NCBI RefSeq assembly: GCF_003065405.1
Contig: NZ_CP026947.1
Location: 992,001-1,056,000, forward strand
DNA length: 64,000 nucleotides
Reading direction: 5' to 3'
Source of the DNA: Corynebacterium yudongzhengii
Lineage (GTDB): Bacteria > Actinomycetota > Actinomycetes > Mycobacteriales > Mycobacteriaceae
The notes below the pieces were generated by a model that was given only the letters and a program-made list of their open reading frames with translations, searched no databases and was not told the DNA's origin. The position numbers and the translations under genes were made by a program. Shown here piece by piece: positions 1 through 12,758 of this stretch. Within the stretch, counting starts at the first letter, position 1, and each line of letters opens with the position of its first letter.

Positions 1-538
1 GAGCTTCGCCGAGAACGCCCACATCGTCATGATGGCCGGCGGGCTCACCGTCCCCGGTAACGTCTCCCCGGTGGCCGAGGCCAACGTCAACCAGGACCCC
101 GAGGCCACGAACACCCTGTTCGCCAAGGCCCAGGACGTCACCATGATCGGCCTCGATGTCACCCTGCAGACGCTTCTGACCTACGAAGAGACGAAGAAGT
201 GGCGCGAACTCGGCACCACCGGCGGAAACTTCCTCGCCGATGCCACCGACTACTACATCAAGGCCTACGACACCACCGCCCCGCACCTCGGCGGCTGCGG
301 CCTGCACGACCCGCTGGCCGTCGGCGTCGCCGTCGACCCCTCGCTGGTCGAGCTCTTCGACACCAACCTCAAGGTCGACCTCGAAGGCGAGCTGCGCGGC
401 CGCGTCATCGGTGACGAGACCCGCCTGAACGACAAGACCAAGACCGCCCACGTCGCCCTCGGCGTCGACACCGAGCGCTTCTTGGAGGAGTTCATGCGCC
501 GTCTCACCAACCTCGCCGCCCAGACCCCGCAGGCCTAA
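1..538 (+). CDS. Nucleoside hydrolase (IunH family), C-terminal part
   Basis: The reading frame is open from the window edge (frame begins at base 2) to a TAA at 536-538, giving about 178 visible residues, so the 5' part lies outside the window. The protein resembles inosine-uridine preferring nucleoside hydrolases, which split ribonucleosides into base and ribose in the cytosol. Visible family features are the MMAGG segment followed by N-rich residues (AEANVNQDPEA), the hydrophobic VTMIGLDVT strand and the C-terminal HDPLAV motif near base 304, whose Asp belongs to the calcium-binding catalytic site. A purine or pyrimidine salvage role is likely. Substrate preference cannot be read from this fragment. 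Confidence 0.85.
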   Translation, partial: SFAENAHIVMMAGGLTVPGNVSPVAEANVNQDPEATNTLFAKAQDVTMIGLDVTLQTLLTYEETKKWRELGTTGGNFLADATDYYIKAYDTTAPHLGGCGLHDPLAVGVAVDPSLVELFDTNLKVDLEGELRGRVIGDETRLNDKTKTAHVALGVDTERFLEEFMRRLTNLAAQTPQA

Positions 539-563
539 TTTGGGTACCCCCGGGAAGAGACGG

Positions 564-569
564 TAGGCT
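564..569 (+). promoter_or_regulatory. Probable -10 box of the rpsO promoter
   Basis: TAGGCT fits the corynebacterial -10 pattern TANNNT. It sits about 100 nt before rpsO, so the transcript would carry a long leader containing the structure described at 583-642. No convincing -35 box is seen, which is common in this genus. Confidence 0.45.
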
Positions 570-582
570 AGCGCGAGGTTTG

Positions 583-642
583 TGAAAGCGACTGCGGTCC
601 ACAGCAGTTGCGCCCACCGGGTATCAACCCGGTGCACTTTCA
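583..642 (+). promoter_or_regulatory. Predicted three-way-junction leader of rpsO (S15 autoregulation candidate)
   Basis: Three helices can form together. TGAAAG (583-588) pairs with CTTTCA (637-642). CGACTGC (589-595) pairs with GCAGTTG (604-610), with one G-U pair. CACCGGGT (615-622) pairs with ACCCGGTG (627-634) around a four-base loop. S15 represses its own translation in several phyla by binding mRNA junctions that imitate 16S rRNA helices 20-22. The match here is structural inference only. Confidence 0.5.
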
Positions 643-670
643 TGTGGACTGAAACAACCAAGGAGTACCC

Positions 671-949
671 ATGTCCGCTGGAGCACAGAGCACCGAGCGC
701 AAGAAGGAAATTCTCAAAGAGTACGGCCTGCACGAGACCGACACCGGCTCGCCCGAGGCACAGGTCGCCCTTCTGACCGACCGTATCTCGAACCTCACCG
801 AGCACCTGAAGTTCCACCAGCACGACCACCACTCCCGCCGTGGCCTGCTGCTGCTCGTCGGCCGCCGCCGTGGCCTGCTCAACTACCTGGCCGAGACCAA
901 CATCGACCGCTACCGCGACCTGATTGGGCGCCTGGGCCTGCGTCGATAA
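671..949 (+). CDS. rpsO: 30S ribosomal protein S15
   Basis: The 92-residue product is a primary 16S rRNA-binding protein of the small-subunit platform. Diagnostic segments are [15 protein letters not shown] (about residues 23-37), the basic [11 protein letters not shown] motif (about 50-60) and [10 protein letters not shown]. It is three residues longer than the usual 89-residue S15, owing to the N-terminus. The ATG follows an AAGGAG Shine-Dalgarno sequence at good spacing. A long structured leader precedes it and a terminator hairpin follows, so it is probably monocistronic, with pnp starting 160 bp downstream. The rpsO-pnp order is conserved in very many bacteria. Confidence 0.97.
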   Translation: MSAGAQSTERKKEILKEYGLHETDTGSPEAQVALLTDRISNLTEHLKFHQHDHHSRRGLLLLVGRRRGLLNYLAETNIDRYRDLIGRLGLRR

Positions 950-967
950 GCACCGGGCTTTTTTCAT

Positions 968-1000
968 CCCCGCTCGCCGCATCGCCGATGAGCGGGGCTT
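968..1000 (+). terminator. Rho-independent terminator after rpsO
   Basis: CCCCGCTC (968-975) and GAGCGGGG (990-997) form a perfect 8-bp stem around a 14-nt loop, followed by CTTTCT. The uridine tract is short but the stem is strong and lies 18 bp after the rpsO stop. Confidence 0.7.
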
Positions 1001-1110
1001 TCTGCGTATTGGGGCAGGTCAGTGATACCGTTAGCCGCGGAGTCTAAAGCAAACGACCAACCGAACCGGGGCGGCACCGACGATCGCCCCCGAAAGCCCA
1101 GTTACGAGGA

Positions 1111-3384
1111 GTGACGAGCACACCTATGAGCAGCAATCCCGCTGTGGAATTCTTCGAGGACGAGGAATTCGGCATCACCGAGGCCGTAGCCACCATCGAC
1201 AACGGTGACTTCGGCACCCGCACCATCCGCTTCGAAACCGGCCAGCTCGCCCGCCAGGCCGGCGGATCCGTGACCACCTACCTGGATGACGAGAACATGC
1301 TTCTCGCCACCACCACCGCCTCGAACAACCCCCGCGAAGGCATCGACTTCTTCCCGCTGACCGTGGACGTCGAAGAGCGCATGTACGCTGCCGGCCGCAT
1401 CCCGGGTTCGTTCTTCCGGCGTGAGGGACGCCCGTCGACAAACGCGATCCTCGCCGCCCGCCTCATCGACCGCCCGCTGCGCCCCACCTTCGCCAAGGGT
1501 CTGCGCAACGAGGTCCAGTGCGTGATCACCGTGATGAGCCAGGTGCCGGAGGACTACTACGACGTTGTGGCCATCAACGGCGCCTCCGCGGCCACCCAGC
1601 TGTCCGGCCTGCCGGTCTCCGGCCCGGTCGGCGGTGTGCGCGTCGCCCTGATAGCCGACAAGAAGCACAAGAAGGGCCAGTGGGTCGCCTTCCCGAACCA
1701 GCTGCAGCGCGAGCGTGCCGTCTTCGAGATGGTCGTCGCCGGGCGCATCGTGGAAAAGAAGAAGGGCCGCAAGAAATTCAGCGACGTCGCCGTCATGATG
1801 GTCGAGGCCGGCGCGGGTGCTGACACCGTCGCCCGCATCGCCGACGGCGCCCCCGCACCGACCGAGTCCGTCGTCGCCGAGGGCCTCGAGGCCGCCAAGC
1901 CTTTCATCCGCACGCTCTGCGAGGCGCAGATCGGCCTGGCCGAGCGCACCGCGCGTGACGAGCAGGAGTTCGTCCTCTTCCCGCCGTACACGGACGAGGT
2001 GTACGCGGCCGTCGAGAAGAAGGCGACGAAGAAGCTCAGCAAGCTCATGACCATCGAGTCCAAGGCCGAGCGCGAGGACGCCACCAACGTCTACATGGTC
2101 GAGATCGAAAACGACCTCATCGACAGCTTCGACTCGGACGACGAGGTGACCGTCGGCAAGGAAATCCGCGCCGCGTTCAACGCGCTGATGAAGCAGATCG
2201 TGCGCGACAAGATCCTCACCGACGGCTTTCGTATCGACGGCCGCGGGGTCACCGACATCCGCGACCTGGGCGTCGAGCTCGACCTCGTTCCCCGCGCCCA
2301 CGGCTCGTCGCTCTTCGAGCGCGGCGAGACCCAGATCCTCGGCGTGACCACCCTCGACATGCTCAAGATGGAGCAGCAGATCGACGCGCTGACCCCCGAG
2401 ACCTCCAAGCGCTACATCCACCATTACAACTTCCCGCCGTACTCCACCGGCGAGACCGGTCGCGTCGGCTCGCCGAAGCGCCGCGAGATCGGCCACGGCG
2501 CACTCGCCGAGCGCGCCATCGTGCCCGTGCTGCCCAGCCGGGAGGACTTCCCGTACACCATCCGCCAGGTCTCCGAGGCCCTGGGCTCCAACGGCTCGAC
2601 CTCCATGGGCTCGGTGTGCGCCTCGACGATGTCGCTCTACAACGCGGGCGTGCCGCTGCACGCGCCGGTCGCTGGCATCGCGATGGGCCTCGTGTCCGGC
2701 GAGGTCGACGGCAAGGAGCGCTTCGTCACCCTGACCGACATCCTGGGCGCCGAGGACGCCTTCGGCGACATGGACTTCAAGGTCGCCGGCACCGAGGACT
2801 TCATCACCGCCCTCCAGCTGGACACCAAGCTCGACGGCATCCCCTCCGAGGTGCTCGCGAGCGCGCTCGAGCAGGCCAAGGATGCTCGCCTGGCGATCCT
2901 CGACACCATCGCCGAGGTCATCGAAGGCCCCGACGAGATGAGCGAACTCGCCCCGAAGATCACCACCGTCAAGGTCCCCGTGGGCAAGATCGGCGAGGTC
3001 ATCGGGCCGAAGGGCAAGAACATCAACTCGATCACGGAAGAGACCGGCGCCGACGTCTCCATCGAGGACGACGGCACCGTCTACGTCTCCGCCACCAACG
3101 GCAAGGCCGCCGACCAGGCCGTCGAGCGCATCAACGCGATCGCCAACCCGCAGCAGCCGAAGGTAGGGGAGCGTTACCTCGGCACCGTGGTGAAGACGGT
3201 TGCCTTCGGCGCCTTCGTCTCCATCACCCCGGGCAAGGACGGCCTCGTCCACATCTCCAACCTCGGTGGCGACGAGCGCATCGAGAAGGTCGAAGACGTG
3301 GTCAACGTCGGCGACAAGATCCAGGTCGAGATCGCCGACATCGACAACCGCGGCAAGATCTCCCTCGTCCCGATCGAGGACTAG
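1111..3384 (+). CDS. pnp: Polyribonucleotide nucleotidyltransferase (PNPase)
   Basis: This is the phosphorolytic 3'-5' exoribonuclease of mRNA turnover; actinobacterial forms were also described as guanosine pentaphosphate synthetase (GpsI). The 757-residue product has two RNase PH domains. The second carries [10 protein letters not shown] (about residue 495) and the catalytic acidic stretch [10 protein letters not shown] (about 550). A KH domain follows with [10 protein letters not shown] (about 626-636), then an S1 domain (about 686 to the end) with the typical GAFVSI and GLVHISNL segments. The GTG at 1111 directly abuts GAGGA; the in-frame ATG at 1126 leaves a 15-nt gap, so either start is possible. 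Confidence 0.97.
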   Translation: MTSTPMSSNPAVEFFEDEEFGITEAVATIDNGDFGTRTIRFETGQLARQAGGSVTTYLDDENMLLATTTASNNPREGIDFFPLTVDVEERMYAAGRIPGSFFRREGRPSTNAILAARLIDRPLRPTFAKGLRNEVQCVITVMSQVPEDYYDVVAINGASAATQLSGLPVSGPVGGVRVALIADKKHKKGQWVAFPNQLQRERAVFEMVVAGRIVEKKKGRKKFSDVAVMMVEAGAGADTVARIADGAPAPTESVVAEGLEAAKPFIRTLCEAQIGLAERTARDEQEFVLFPPYTDEVYAAVEKKATKKLSKLMTIESKAEREDATNVYMVEIENDLIDSFDSDDEVTVGKEIRAAFNALMKQIVRDKILTDGFRIDGRGVTDIRDLGVELDLVPRAHGSSLFERGETQILGVTTLDMLKMEQQIDALTPETSKRYIHHYNFPPYSTGETGRVGSPKRREIGHGALAERAIVPVLPSREDFPYTIRQVSEALGSNGSTSMGSVCASTMSLYNAGVPLHAPVAGIAMGLVSGEVDGKERFVTLTDILGAEDAFGDMDFKVAGTEDFITALQLDTKLDGIPSEVLASALEQAKDARLAILDTIAEVIEGPDEMSELAPKITTVKVPVGKIGEVIGPKGKNINSITEETGADVSIEDDGTVYVSATNGKAADQAVERINAIANPQQPKVGERYLGTVVKTVAFGAFVSITPGKDGLVHISNLGGDERIEKVEDVVNVGDKIQVEIADIDNRGKISLVPIED

Positions 3385-3425
3385 GCCGGTTGGTCAGTCC
3401 GTGGGTTTGCCGCTCGGGTCTTTTG

Positions 3426-3580
3426 AGTAACTGCCGACGGTGGGGCTCGGTTTGGGTTTGTTGTCGGTAGTTACTTGAATCTTGGGGGGCGTTTCGGCCG
3501 GATCCACCCTGATTTTGAAGTAACTACCGACTATAATCCCCGTTTCGGCCTCGAACCCTCAAGATCGTCGGTAGTTACTC
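3426..3580. repeat. Cluster of four inverted 12-bp repeats between pnp and the lipoprotein gene
   Basis: Four copies of GTCGGTAGTTAC or its complement occur in the 230-bp gap: complement form with one mismatch ending at 3438, direct at 3463-3474, complement at 3520-3531 and direct at 3567-3578. They form two large inverted repeats, 3427-3474 and 3520-3578. CGTTTCGGCC also appears twice (near 3490 and 3541). This could be a REP-like element or could act as a bidirectional terminator for the two converging genes. Confidence 0.7.
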
Positions 3581-3614
3581 AAACCCGAGCAACAACCAAC
3601 AACCAACCCAGAAA

Positions 3615-4328
3615 TCACTCCGCGAAGTCGATGACGACTCGGGCTGGGTTCTCCAGGATGGTCACTGCGTAGGGACGCGGCTCGCCTTTCACGCCGATCA
3701 GGAACTGTCCCTGGGCTTCGAAGATGCCGCCGTGGTAGATGTCGGCGATGATGCCGTGGTTGCCTGCGTCGGGGATCACACCAGCATCCCAGGTTTCCAC
3801 ACCGGATTCCGTGGGCGGAGCGAAGCCTTGCACGCCGATTTCGAAGAAGGAGTCGCCAGCCATGTCGACGGGGTAGCCGGAGGTGTGCTGGCGGGGGGCG
3901 TCGGTGTATCCGGCGAAGTAGCCGGGAGTGCCGTTGCCGGAGAGTTCGATTACGACGCGATCGAATCCTTCGTGGTCGCCGGCGCGGACGTCAGCGATGC
4001 TTAAGCCCCAATCGCCTTGGGCTGGTTCGTGGGTGTCTTCGGTCGTGCCGTTGTGTACCGATGCGGCGGCCACCGAGTCGTCGGGGGCGCCGCCCTCGGT
4101 GGTGCTACGGGACTCAGACTCACTCGCCGAAGTGTCCTCCGAGGTGGTCTCGGTGTCTTCCGACGGCGACGCCTCGGCGGTCATGGTGGTCGTCGAGGTG
4201 TCCGGGGTGGAGGCGGTGTCGGTTTCGTTGGTGCCGCAGGCAGCCAGCGCGAGTGCGGGTACGGTGACGGCGCTGGCGAGCGCCAGTGCATGACGGTACG
4301 TATGGGGCCAGTGTGCCGTAGTTTTCAT
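3615..4328 (-). CDS. AMIN-like domain lipoprotein
   Basis: The product is a predicted secreted lipoprotein of 237 residues. The N-terminus (MKTTAHW) leads into a hydrophobic signal and a lipobox ending LAAC with Cys31 as the lipidation site. A Ser/Thr/Glu-rich linker of about 80 residues follows, typical of exported actinobacterial proteins. The C-terminal part (about 105-237), with GFDRVVIELSG, GYFAGYTD and the ending ARVVIDFAE, resembles the AMIN-like beta domain thought to bind envelope polymers. I chose the ATG at 4328 over an upstream TTG because it places the signal peptide at the terminus. It is divergent from dapB. Ligand unknown. Confidence 0.75.
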   Translation of the reverse strand: MKTTAHWPHTYRHALALASAVTVPALALAACGTNETDTASTPDTSTTTMTAEASPSEDTETTSEDTSASESESRSTTEGGAPDDSVAAASVHNGTTEDTHEPAQGDWGLSIADVRAGDHEGFDRVVIELSGNGTPGYFAGYTDAPRQHTSGYPVDMAGDSFFEIGVQGFAPPTESGVETWDAGVIPDAGNHGIIADIYHGGIFEAQGQFLIGVKGEPRPYAVTILENPARVVIDFAE

Positions 4329-4346
4329 AATTCTAACTTTACGTGA

Positions 4347-5228
<882 letters not shown>

Positions 5229-5234
5229 ACCGCG

Positions 5235-5993
5235 ATGGCGATCGCACGTCAGCTGGATGTCCAGCTCATTGCCCATAGTCAGTTCACCCCGCCGAGCGGC
5301 ACCGGTTGGGAGCCGCAAGACGGGGTGAGCGATGCGGAATCGCTCGTCGAGTTCGCCGGCCGCGCCTGCTACGAGAGCTTCGACCGGCCCAACCCGCGCA
5401 CGGCGGAGAACGACGCCTACCTGCGCCATCTCATGGAGGTTGGCCATCACGGCCCGCTCGAGCACGCGCACGCCACGATGTATGTGCGGGGCATCTCGCG
5501 CGCCGCCGCCAACGAGCTCATGCGGCACCGGCATTTCTCTTTCTCGCAGCTTTCGCAACGCTTCGTGCCCACGGAGAGCGCGGAGGTCGTCGTGCCCCAG
5601 GCTATCGCCGAGGACGAAGAGCTCAAGCGCCTGCTGCTCAACGCCGCCGACGAGGCCCGGTTTGTCTATGACGAGCTTCTCGACGCCCTGGAGCAACGGC
5701 TCGCCGACGAACCCAACGCACTGTTGCGTCGGAAACAGGCCCGGCAGGCGGCGCGGGCGATCCTGCCGAACGCGACGGAGTCACGGGTCGTGGTCAGCGG
5801 CAACCTGCGCACCTGGCGGCATTTCATCGCGGTGCGCGCCACCGAGCATGCTGACCTGGAGATTCGCACCCTGGCGGTGCGGTGTTTGCGGGTGCTTAGC
5901 GACGTCGCCCCCACCCTCTTCGCGGATTTCCAGATCCAGCAGTTAGCCGATGGCTCGGAGATGGCGATCAGCTCCTTGGTCTCCGAAATGTAG
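5235..5993 (+). CDS. thyX: FAD-dependent thymidylate synthase ThyX
   Basis: ThyX makes dTMP from dUMP using methylenetetrahydrofolate, FAD and NADPH; it is unrelated to ThyA. The 252-residue product contains the ThyX signature [14 protein letters not shown] (about residues 96-109), matching RHR-x7-S, and downstream conserved segments including [11 protein letters not shown] near the C-terminal third, a substrate and flavin contact region. The ATG is only 6 nt after the dapB stop and has no obvious Shine-Dalgarno sequence, suggesting translational coupling. Placement between dapB and dapA is a corynebacterial hallmark and shares no pathway with them beyond folate-linked growth demand. Confidence 0.96.
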   Translation: MAIARQLDVQLIAHSQFTPPSGTGWEPQDGVSDAESLVEFAGRACYESFDRPNPRTAENDAYLRHLMEVGHHGPLEHAHATMYVRGISRAAANELMRHRHFSFSQLSQRFVPTESAEVVVPQAIAEDEELKRLLLNAADEARFVYDELLDALEQRLADEPNALLRRKQARQAARAILPNATESRVVVSGNLRTWRHFIAVRATEHADLEIRTLAVRCLRVLSDVAPTLFADFQIQQLADGSEMAISSLVSEM

Positions 5994-6034
5994 CCGAAGG
6001 TCACGCCGGTGCACCGTTTCTCGTAGTTGGCCTG

Positions 6035-6049
6035 TAACCTGGGGCCCTA
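6035..6049 (+). promoter_or_regulatory. dapA promoter, leaderless start
   Basis: TAACCT (6035-6040) lies 8 nt before the dapA ATG at 6049, so transcription probably begins at or next to the A of ATG. From memory, the C. glutamicum dapA promoter has the same TAACCT -10 box and the same ATGAGCAC start context, which supports an internal promoter within this cluster. Confidence 0.7.
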
Positions 6050-6957
6050 TGAGCACTGGTTTGACCGCGAAGAACGGAACGGACGCTTTCGGAACTGTCA
6101 GCGTCGCCATGGTCACCCCCTTCGGTCGTGACGGCGACGTCGACCTGACCGCCGGTCGCGCTCTGGCACGCCACCTCGTAAACGAGGGAGTCGACTCCCT
6201 CGTTCTCGCTGGCACGACCGGGGAATCGCCGACCACGACCACCGCGGAAAAACTCGCTCTTCTGAAAGCTGTCAAGGAAGAAGTCGGGGACGAGGTCAAG
6301 CTCATCGCCGGCGCGGGCACGAACAACACCGCGACCACGATCGAGATGGTTCAGGCCTCGGCTGAGGCGGGGGCGGATGCGTTGCTCGTCGTCACGCCGT
6401 ACTACTCCAAGCCCTCCCAGGCCGGTATCCAGGCCCACTTCGAGGCCGTGGCCGATGCCACCGAACTGCCCATCTGCCTCTACGACATCCCGGGCCGCTC
6501 CGGTGCCGAGATCGCCTCGGATACGATCCGCGCCCTCGCCGAGAAGCCGACGATTCGGGCCTTGAAGGACGCTAAGGGTAATCTGGGTGAGTCCGCAGCG
6601 CTGATCCAGGAGACGGGCCTGGCCTGGTACTCGGGAGAAGACCTTCTGAACCTTCCGTTTTTGTCCATTGGAGCCACCGGTTTCATCTCCGTCATCGGGC
6701 ATGCCGCCCCGGCGGCCCTCCGGCAGCTGCACACAAGCTTCGAGGAAGGCGACCTCGCCCGCGCACGGGAAATCAACGCCACTGTAATGAAGCCGCTGGC
6801 AGATGCCCAGGCCCGCCTGGGTGGAGTCAGTATGGCGAAAGCCGCCCTGCGTTTGCAGGGCATCGAGGTGGGAGACCCGCGTCTTCCGGTCGTCGGCCCC
6901 GATGACCAGGAGGTCGAGGAACTCCGCCGAGATTTGACCAATGCTGGAGTCTTATAA
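6049..6957 (+). CDS. dapA: 4-hydroxy-tetrahydrodipicolinate synthase
   Basis: DapA condenses pyruvate with aspartate semialdehyde, the committed step to lysine and diaminopimelate. The 302-residue TIM-barrel protein shows GTTGESPT (about residues 57-64), [10 protein letters not shown] with the catalytic Tyr, and the Schiff-base Lys173 in RALKDAKG. The ATG at 6049 is chosen because it gives the usual family length and sits 8 nt after a TAACCT -10 box; an in-frame upstream extension would overlap thyX and has no support. Corynebacterial DapA is generally not feedback-inhibited by lysine. rnj follows after 2 bp. Confidence 0.97.
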   Translation: MSTGLTAKNGTDAFGTVSVAMVTPFGRDGDVDLTAGRALARHLVNEGVDSLVLAGTTGESPTTTTAEKLALLKAVKEEVGDEVKLIAGAGTNNTATTIEMVQASAEAGADALLVVTPYYSKPSQAGIQAHFEAVADATELPICLYDIPGRSGAEIASDTIRALAEKPTIRALKDAKGNLGESAALIQETGLAWYSGEDLLNLPFLSIGATGFISVIGHAAPAALRQLHTSFEEGDLARAREINATVMKPLADAQARLGGVSMAKAALRLQGIEVGDPRLPVVGPDDQEVEELRRDLTNAGVL

Positions 6958-6959
6958 GT

Positions 6960-9002
6960 ATGAACGAACCCCGTAACCGCTCCCGGAAAGTCACCCGCAA
7001 GGCTGGCCCGCCGGAGGCGGACAACATCGAGACCGCCTCGAACTCCGAGGCGGCTCCGGTTTTCCAGGCCCCGGATAAGAACGCGGCCGACAAGGACGAG
7101 AAGTCTGATAAGGGCGAGAAGTCCAACGGCAGGAACAACAACGGCAACAAGAAGAACAACCGCTCCCGTAACCGCGGTCGCCGTGGCGGCCGGGGTCGTG
7201 GTGGCAACAACGACCGGGGTAGCCGTCGTAACGTCGTCAAGTCCATGCAGGGCAACGACCTGACCAAGCGCCTGCCGGAGCCGCCGAAGCAGGCCAAGGG
7301 CAGCGTGCGTCTGTACAACCTGGGCGGTATCTCCGAGATCGGCCGCAACATGACCGTCTTCGAGTTCAACGGTCGTCTGCTCATCGTCGATGTCGGAGTG
7401 CTGTTCCCGTCGTCGGGGGAGCCGGGGGTGGATCTGATCCTGCCGGACTTCGGGCCGATCGAGAATAAGCTGGACAAGATTGACGGTATCGTCGTCACGC
7501 ATGGTCACGAGGACCACATCGGCGCGATCCCGTGGATTCTGAAGCTGCGCAACGACATTCCGATCTACTCGGCGAAGTTCACCCTGGCGCTGATCGCGGC
7601 GAAGACGAAGGAGCACCGCCAGCGCCCGAAGCTGCACGAGGTCAACAAGGATTCCGATATCCAGGTCGGCCAGTTCCGCCTCCGCTTCTGGACCGTCGGC
7701 CACTCCATCCCGGACGCTCTGGGCGTGTCCATCAAGGCCGGCGGCAACCACATCGTCATGACCGGCGACATCAAGCTGGACCAGACGCCTTATGACGGCA
7801 AGCCGACCGACCTGCCCGCGCTGTCGCGCCTGGGCGATGAGGGCATCGACCTGTTTCTGGTCGACTCGACGAACGCCTCGACGCCGGGTATCTCGAACTC
7901 CGAGGCCGGCATCGAAGACGAGCTCATGCGCCTGGTACAGAAGGCCCGTCAGCGGGTGATCTTCTCCTCGTTCGCGTCGAACGTCTCGCGCGTGCAGATG
8001 GCGATCAACGCCGCCGTTGCCGCCAACCGCAAGGTCGCGTTCAACGGCCGCTCGATGATCCGCAACATGGAGATCGCGGAGAAGCTCGGCTACCTCAAGG
8101 CGCCGAAGGGCACGATCGTCTCGCTCAACGATGTCGCCAAGATGGCCCCGCACAAGGCCATGCTCATCACCACCGGCACGCAGGGTGAGCCGATGGCGGC
8201 GCTGTCGCGGATGTCGCGGCGCGAACACCGCCAGATCACCGTGCGCGACGGCGATACGATCATCATGTCTTCCTCGCTGATCCCGGGCAACGAGGAGGCT
8301 GTCTTCTCGGTGCTCAACAACCTCTCCCAGATCGGCGCCGAGGTGATCACCAACAAGGAGGCCAACATCCACGCCTCCGGCCACGGCTACGGCGGCGAGC
8401 TGCTCTTCCTCTACAACGCGGCGCGCCCGAAGAACGCCATGCCGGTCCACGGTGAGTGGCGCCACCTGCGCGCCAACAAGGAGCTGGCGATCTCCACCGG
8501 CGTGAAGCGCTCGAACGTGGTGCTGGCGCAAAACGGCGTCGTCGTCGAGCTCAACAACGGCAAGGCGGAGGTCGTCGGCCAGATACCGGTCGGCAACCTG
8601 TACGTCGACGGCGTCACCATGGGCGATGTCGACGCCGACGTGCTCAGCGACCGCACCAACTTGGGCGCCGGCGGCGTCATTTCGATCACGTGTGTCATCG
8701 ACGACTCCTCGGGGCGCCTGCTCGAGGCCCCGCGCGTGTCCACCACGGGCTTTGCCGACGACGACCGCGGCGTGATCCCCGAGGTCACCGAGCTGGTCGA
8801 GTCCGCCATGACCGACCTGGCAGCCCAGGGCGAGAACGACACCTACCGCATGGTGCAGCAGCTGCGCCGCCGGGTGTCCAAGGAGATCGAGCACAAGTGG
8901 AAGCGCGAGCCGGTCATCCTGCCGACTGTCGTGCCCATGGGCGGCAGCGACGCGGAAGTCATCGAGGACGAGGACATCGAGAGCTCCCGCGAATCTCTCT
9001 AG
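6960..9002 (+). CDS. rnj: Ribonuclease J
   Basis: RNase J is a metallo-beta-lactamase fold enzyme with 5'-3' exo- and endoribonuclease activity in mRNA decay and rRNA maturation. The 680-residue product has a low-complexity, highly basic N-terminus (about 1-115, rich in Asn, Lys, Arg and Gly, e.g. RGRRGGRGRGG), likely RNA-binding and disordered, seen in actinobacterial homologues. The catalytic domain carries the zinc motif THGHEDH (about 179-185), later GHSIPDA and MTGDIK segments, and the beta-CASP region with STGTQGEP-like sequence (TTGTQGEP). It starts 2 bp after dapA, so the two are cotranscribed. Confidence 0.95.
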   Translation: MNEPRNRSRKVTRKAGPPEADNIETASNSEAAPVFQAPDKNAADKDEKSDKGEKSNGRNNNGNKKNNRSRNRGRRGGRGRGGNNDRGSRRNVVKSMQGNDLTKRLPEPPKQAKGSVRLYNLGGISEIGRNMTVFEFNGRLLIVDVGVLFPSSGEPGVDLILPDFGPIENKLDKIDGIVVTHGHEDHIGAIPWILKLRNDIPIYSAKFTLALIAAKTKEHRQRPKLHEVNKDSDIQVGQFRLRFWTVGHSIPDALGVSIKAGGNHIVMTGDIKLDQTPYDGKPTDLPALSRLGDEGIDLFLVDSTNASTPGISNSEAGIEDELMRLVQKARQRVIFSSFASNVSRVQMAINAAVAANRKVAFNGRSMIRNMEIAEKLGYLKAPKGTIVSLNDVAKMAPHKAMLITTGTQGEPMAALSRMSRREHRQITVRDGDTIIMSSSLIPGNEEAVFSVLNNLSQIGAEVITNKEANIHASGHGYGGELLFLYNAARPKNAMPVHGEWRHLRANKELAISTGVKRSNVVLAQNGVVVELNNGKAEVVGQIPVGNLYVDGVTMGDVDADVLSDRTNLGAGGVISITCVIDDSSGRLLEAPRVSTTGFADDDRGVIPEVTELVESAMTDLAAQGENDTYRMVQQLRRRVSKEIEHKWKREPVILPTVVPMGGSDAEVIEDEDIESSRESL

Positions 9003-9023
9003 AGTTCTCTCTACAGTGGAGGC

Positions 9024-9641
9024 ATGAGTTTCTCCGCTACCGAACGCCAGCGGCTCGCTGATCTGCTGCTGGACAAAGGCCCCGATGCACCCACCCTCTG
9101 CGAAGGGTGGGCCACCCGCGATCTGGCTGCGCACCTCTATGTGCGCGAGCATCAGCCGCTGGCGGCCGCCGGCATGTTCGTCGGCCCGCTCAATAGCCGG
9201 CTAGAAGCCGCGATGCAGGCCCAGAAAGACCGCGACTATGAATCGCTGGTGCTGGACTGGGCCGCCGGGCCGCCGCGTTTGATCCCCATGCGTTTCCTCG
9301 ACACCTGGGTCAACGCGGCCGAGCACTTCATCCACCACGAGGACGTGCGCCGCGGCGACGGCGTCATCGAGCCGCGCGAGTTCAGCCGCGAGGTGGAAAA
9401 GCAGTTCGTGCGCACCCTCAAAGCGGGGGCCTCGATGTTCATCACCGCCCCAGGCAAGCCCGTGGTCTTGACCCCTCCGGAGGATCCGCCGATCGTCGTG
9501 GGCGGCAAGCGCGGCGTCGCCGAAAAGGGCGACGATGTCATCCGTGTCTCCGGCGCCCCCGGCGAGCTTTTGCTCTGGGCCTATGGCCGCGACGCGGTGG
9601 AGGTGGACGTGACGGGTGATGCGTCCGTCGTGAAGCGCTAA
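9024..9641 (+). CDS. TIGR03085 family protein (DinB/MDMPI-like)
   Basis: This 205-residue cytosolic protein matches the actinobacterial TIGR03085 family, related to mycothiol-dependent maleylpyruvate isomerase and DinB four-helix proteins that bind a metal through histidines. Visible marks are the N-terminal CEGWATRDLAAHL (about 25-37), the histidine-containing AAEHFIHHEDVRRG (about 98-111) and a C-terminal GAPGELLLWAYGR segment typical of the family. Its substrate is unknown. A TACAGT -10 box (9012-9017) lies 6 nt before the ATG, so a leaderless start is plausible. It sits between rnj and ftsK as in C. glutamicum. Confidence 0.8.
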   Translation: MSFSATERQRLADLLLDKGPDAPTLCEGWATRDLAAHLYVREHQPLAAAGMFVGPLNSRLEAAMQAQKDRDYESLVLDWAAGPPRLIPMRFLDTWVNAAEHFIHHEDVRRGDGVIEPREFSREVEKQFVRTLKAGASMFITAPGKPVVLTPPEDPPIVVGGKRGVAEKGDDVIRVSGAPGELLLWAYGRDAVEVDVTGDASVVKR

Positions 9642-9708
9642 AAATCTGCCGCCTGCGCCCGGTGTGGCTGATGTGAATGACGGGGCAAGAGATATTAGAG
9701 TTACAGCC

Positions 9709-12573
<2,865 letters not shown>

Positions 12574-12594
12574 CGCGGAAGGCCTTTAGGCGGT

Positions 12595-12600
12595 TAAGAT
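12595..12600 (+). promoter_or_regulatory. Probable -10 box for the riboswitch-terC transcript
   Basis: TAAGAT (12595-12600) lies just after ftsK and about 15 nt before the first conserved riboswitch helix, placing the transcript start near 12607. Confidence 0.45.
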
Positions 12601-12610
12601 GATCCGCTGT

Positions 12611-12758
12611 GTAAGGAGGGGAGTACCCCACCACCTGGCCTAGATCGTCAGCACGGCGGCTCGCGCGAGCCCCCGGTCGGGCCGGCCCACCTGGAAGTAC
12701 CGGTGGGCGGGGGAGACCTCCGGTCACGAACATGCATTTTCGACCGGAGGACACTTTC
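12611..12758 (+). ncRNA. yybP-ykoY (manganese) riboswitch with translational expression platform
   Basis: The leader shows the family's conserved elements in order: AAGGAGGGGAGTA at the 5' side, an ATCGTCAGCACGGC segment, and GGGGGAGACC at the 3' side of the aptamer. GGAGG (12615-12619) can pair with CCTCC (12717-12721) to close the aptamer. The same CCTCC, within CCTCCGGTC (12717-12725), can instead pair with GACCGGAGG (12742-12750), which contains the terC Shine-Dalgarno. The two pairings exclude each other, so metal binding would free the ribosome site. Mn2+ as ligand follows from family knowledge. Confidence 0.82.

Noticed and set aside
1102..3252. A long open frame on the minus strand opposite pnp, and similar long antisense frames opposite rnj, ftsK, recA and hflX
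   Set aside because: They mirror the third-position GC bias of the real genes, have no recognisable domains and no ribosome sites. The sense-strand proteins are fully conserved families.
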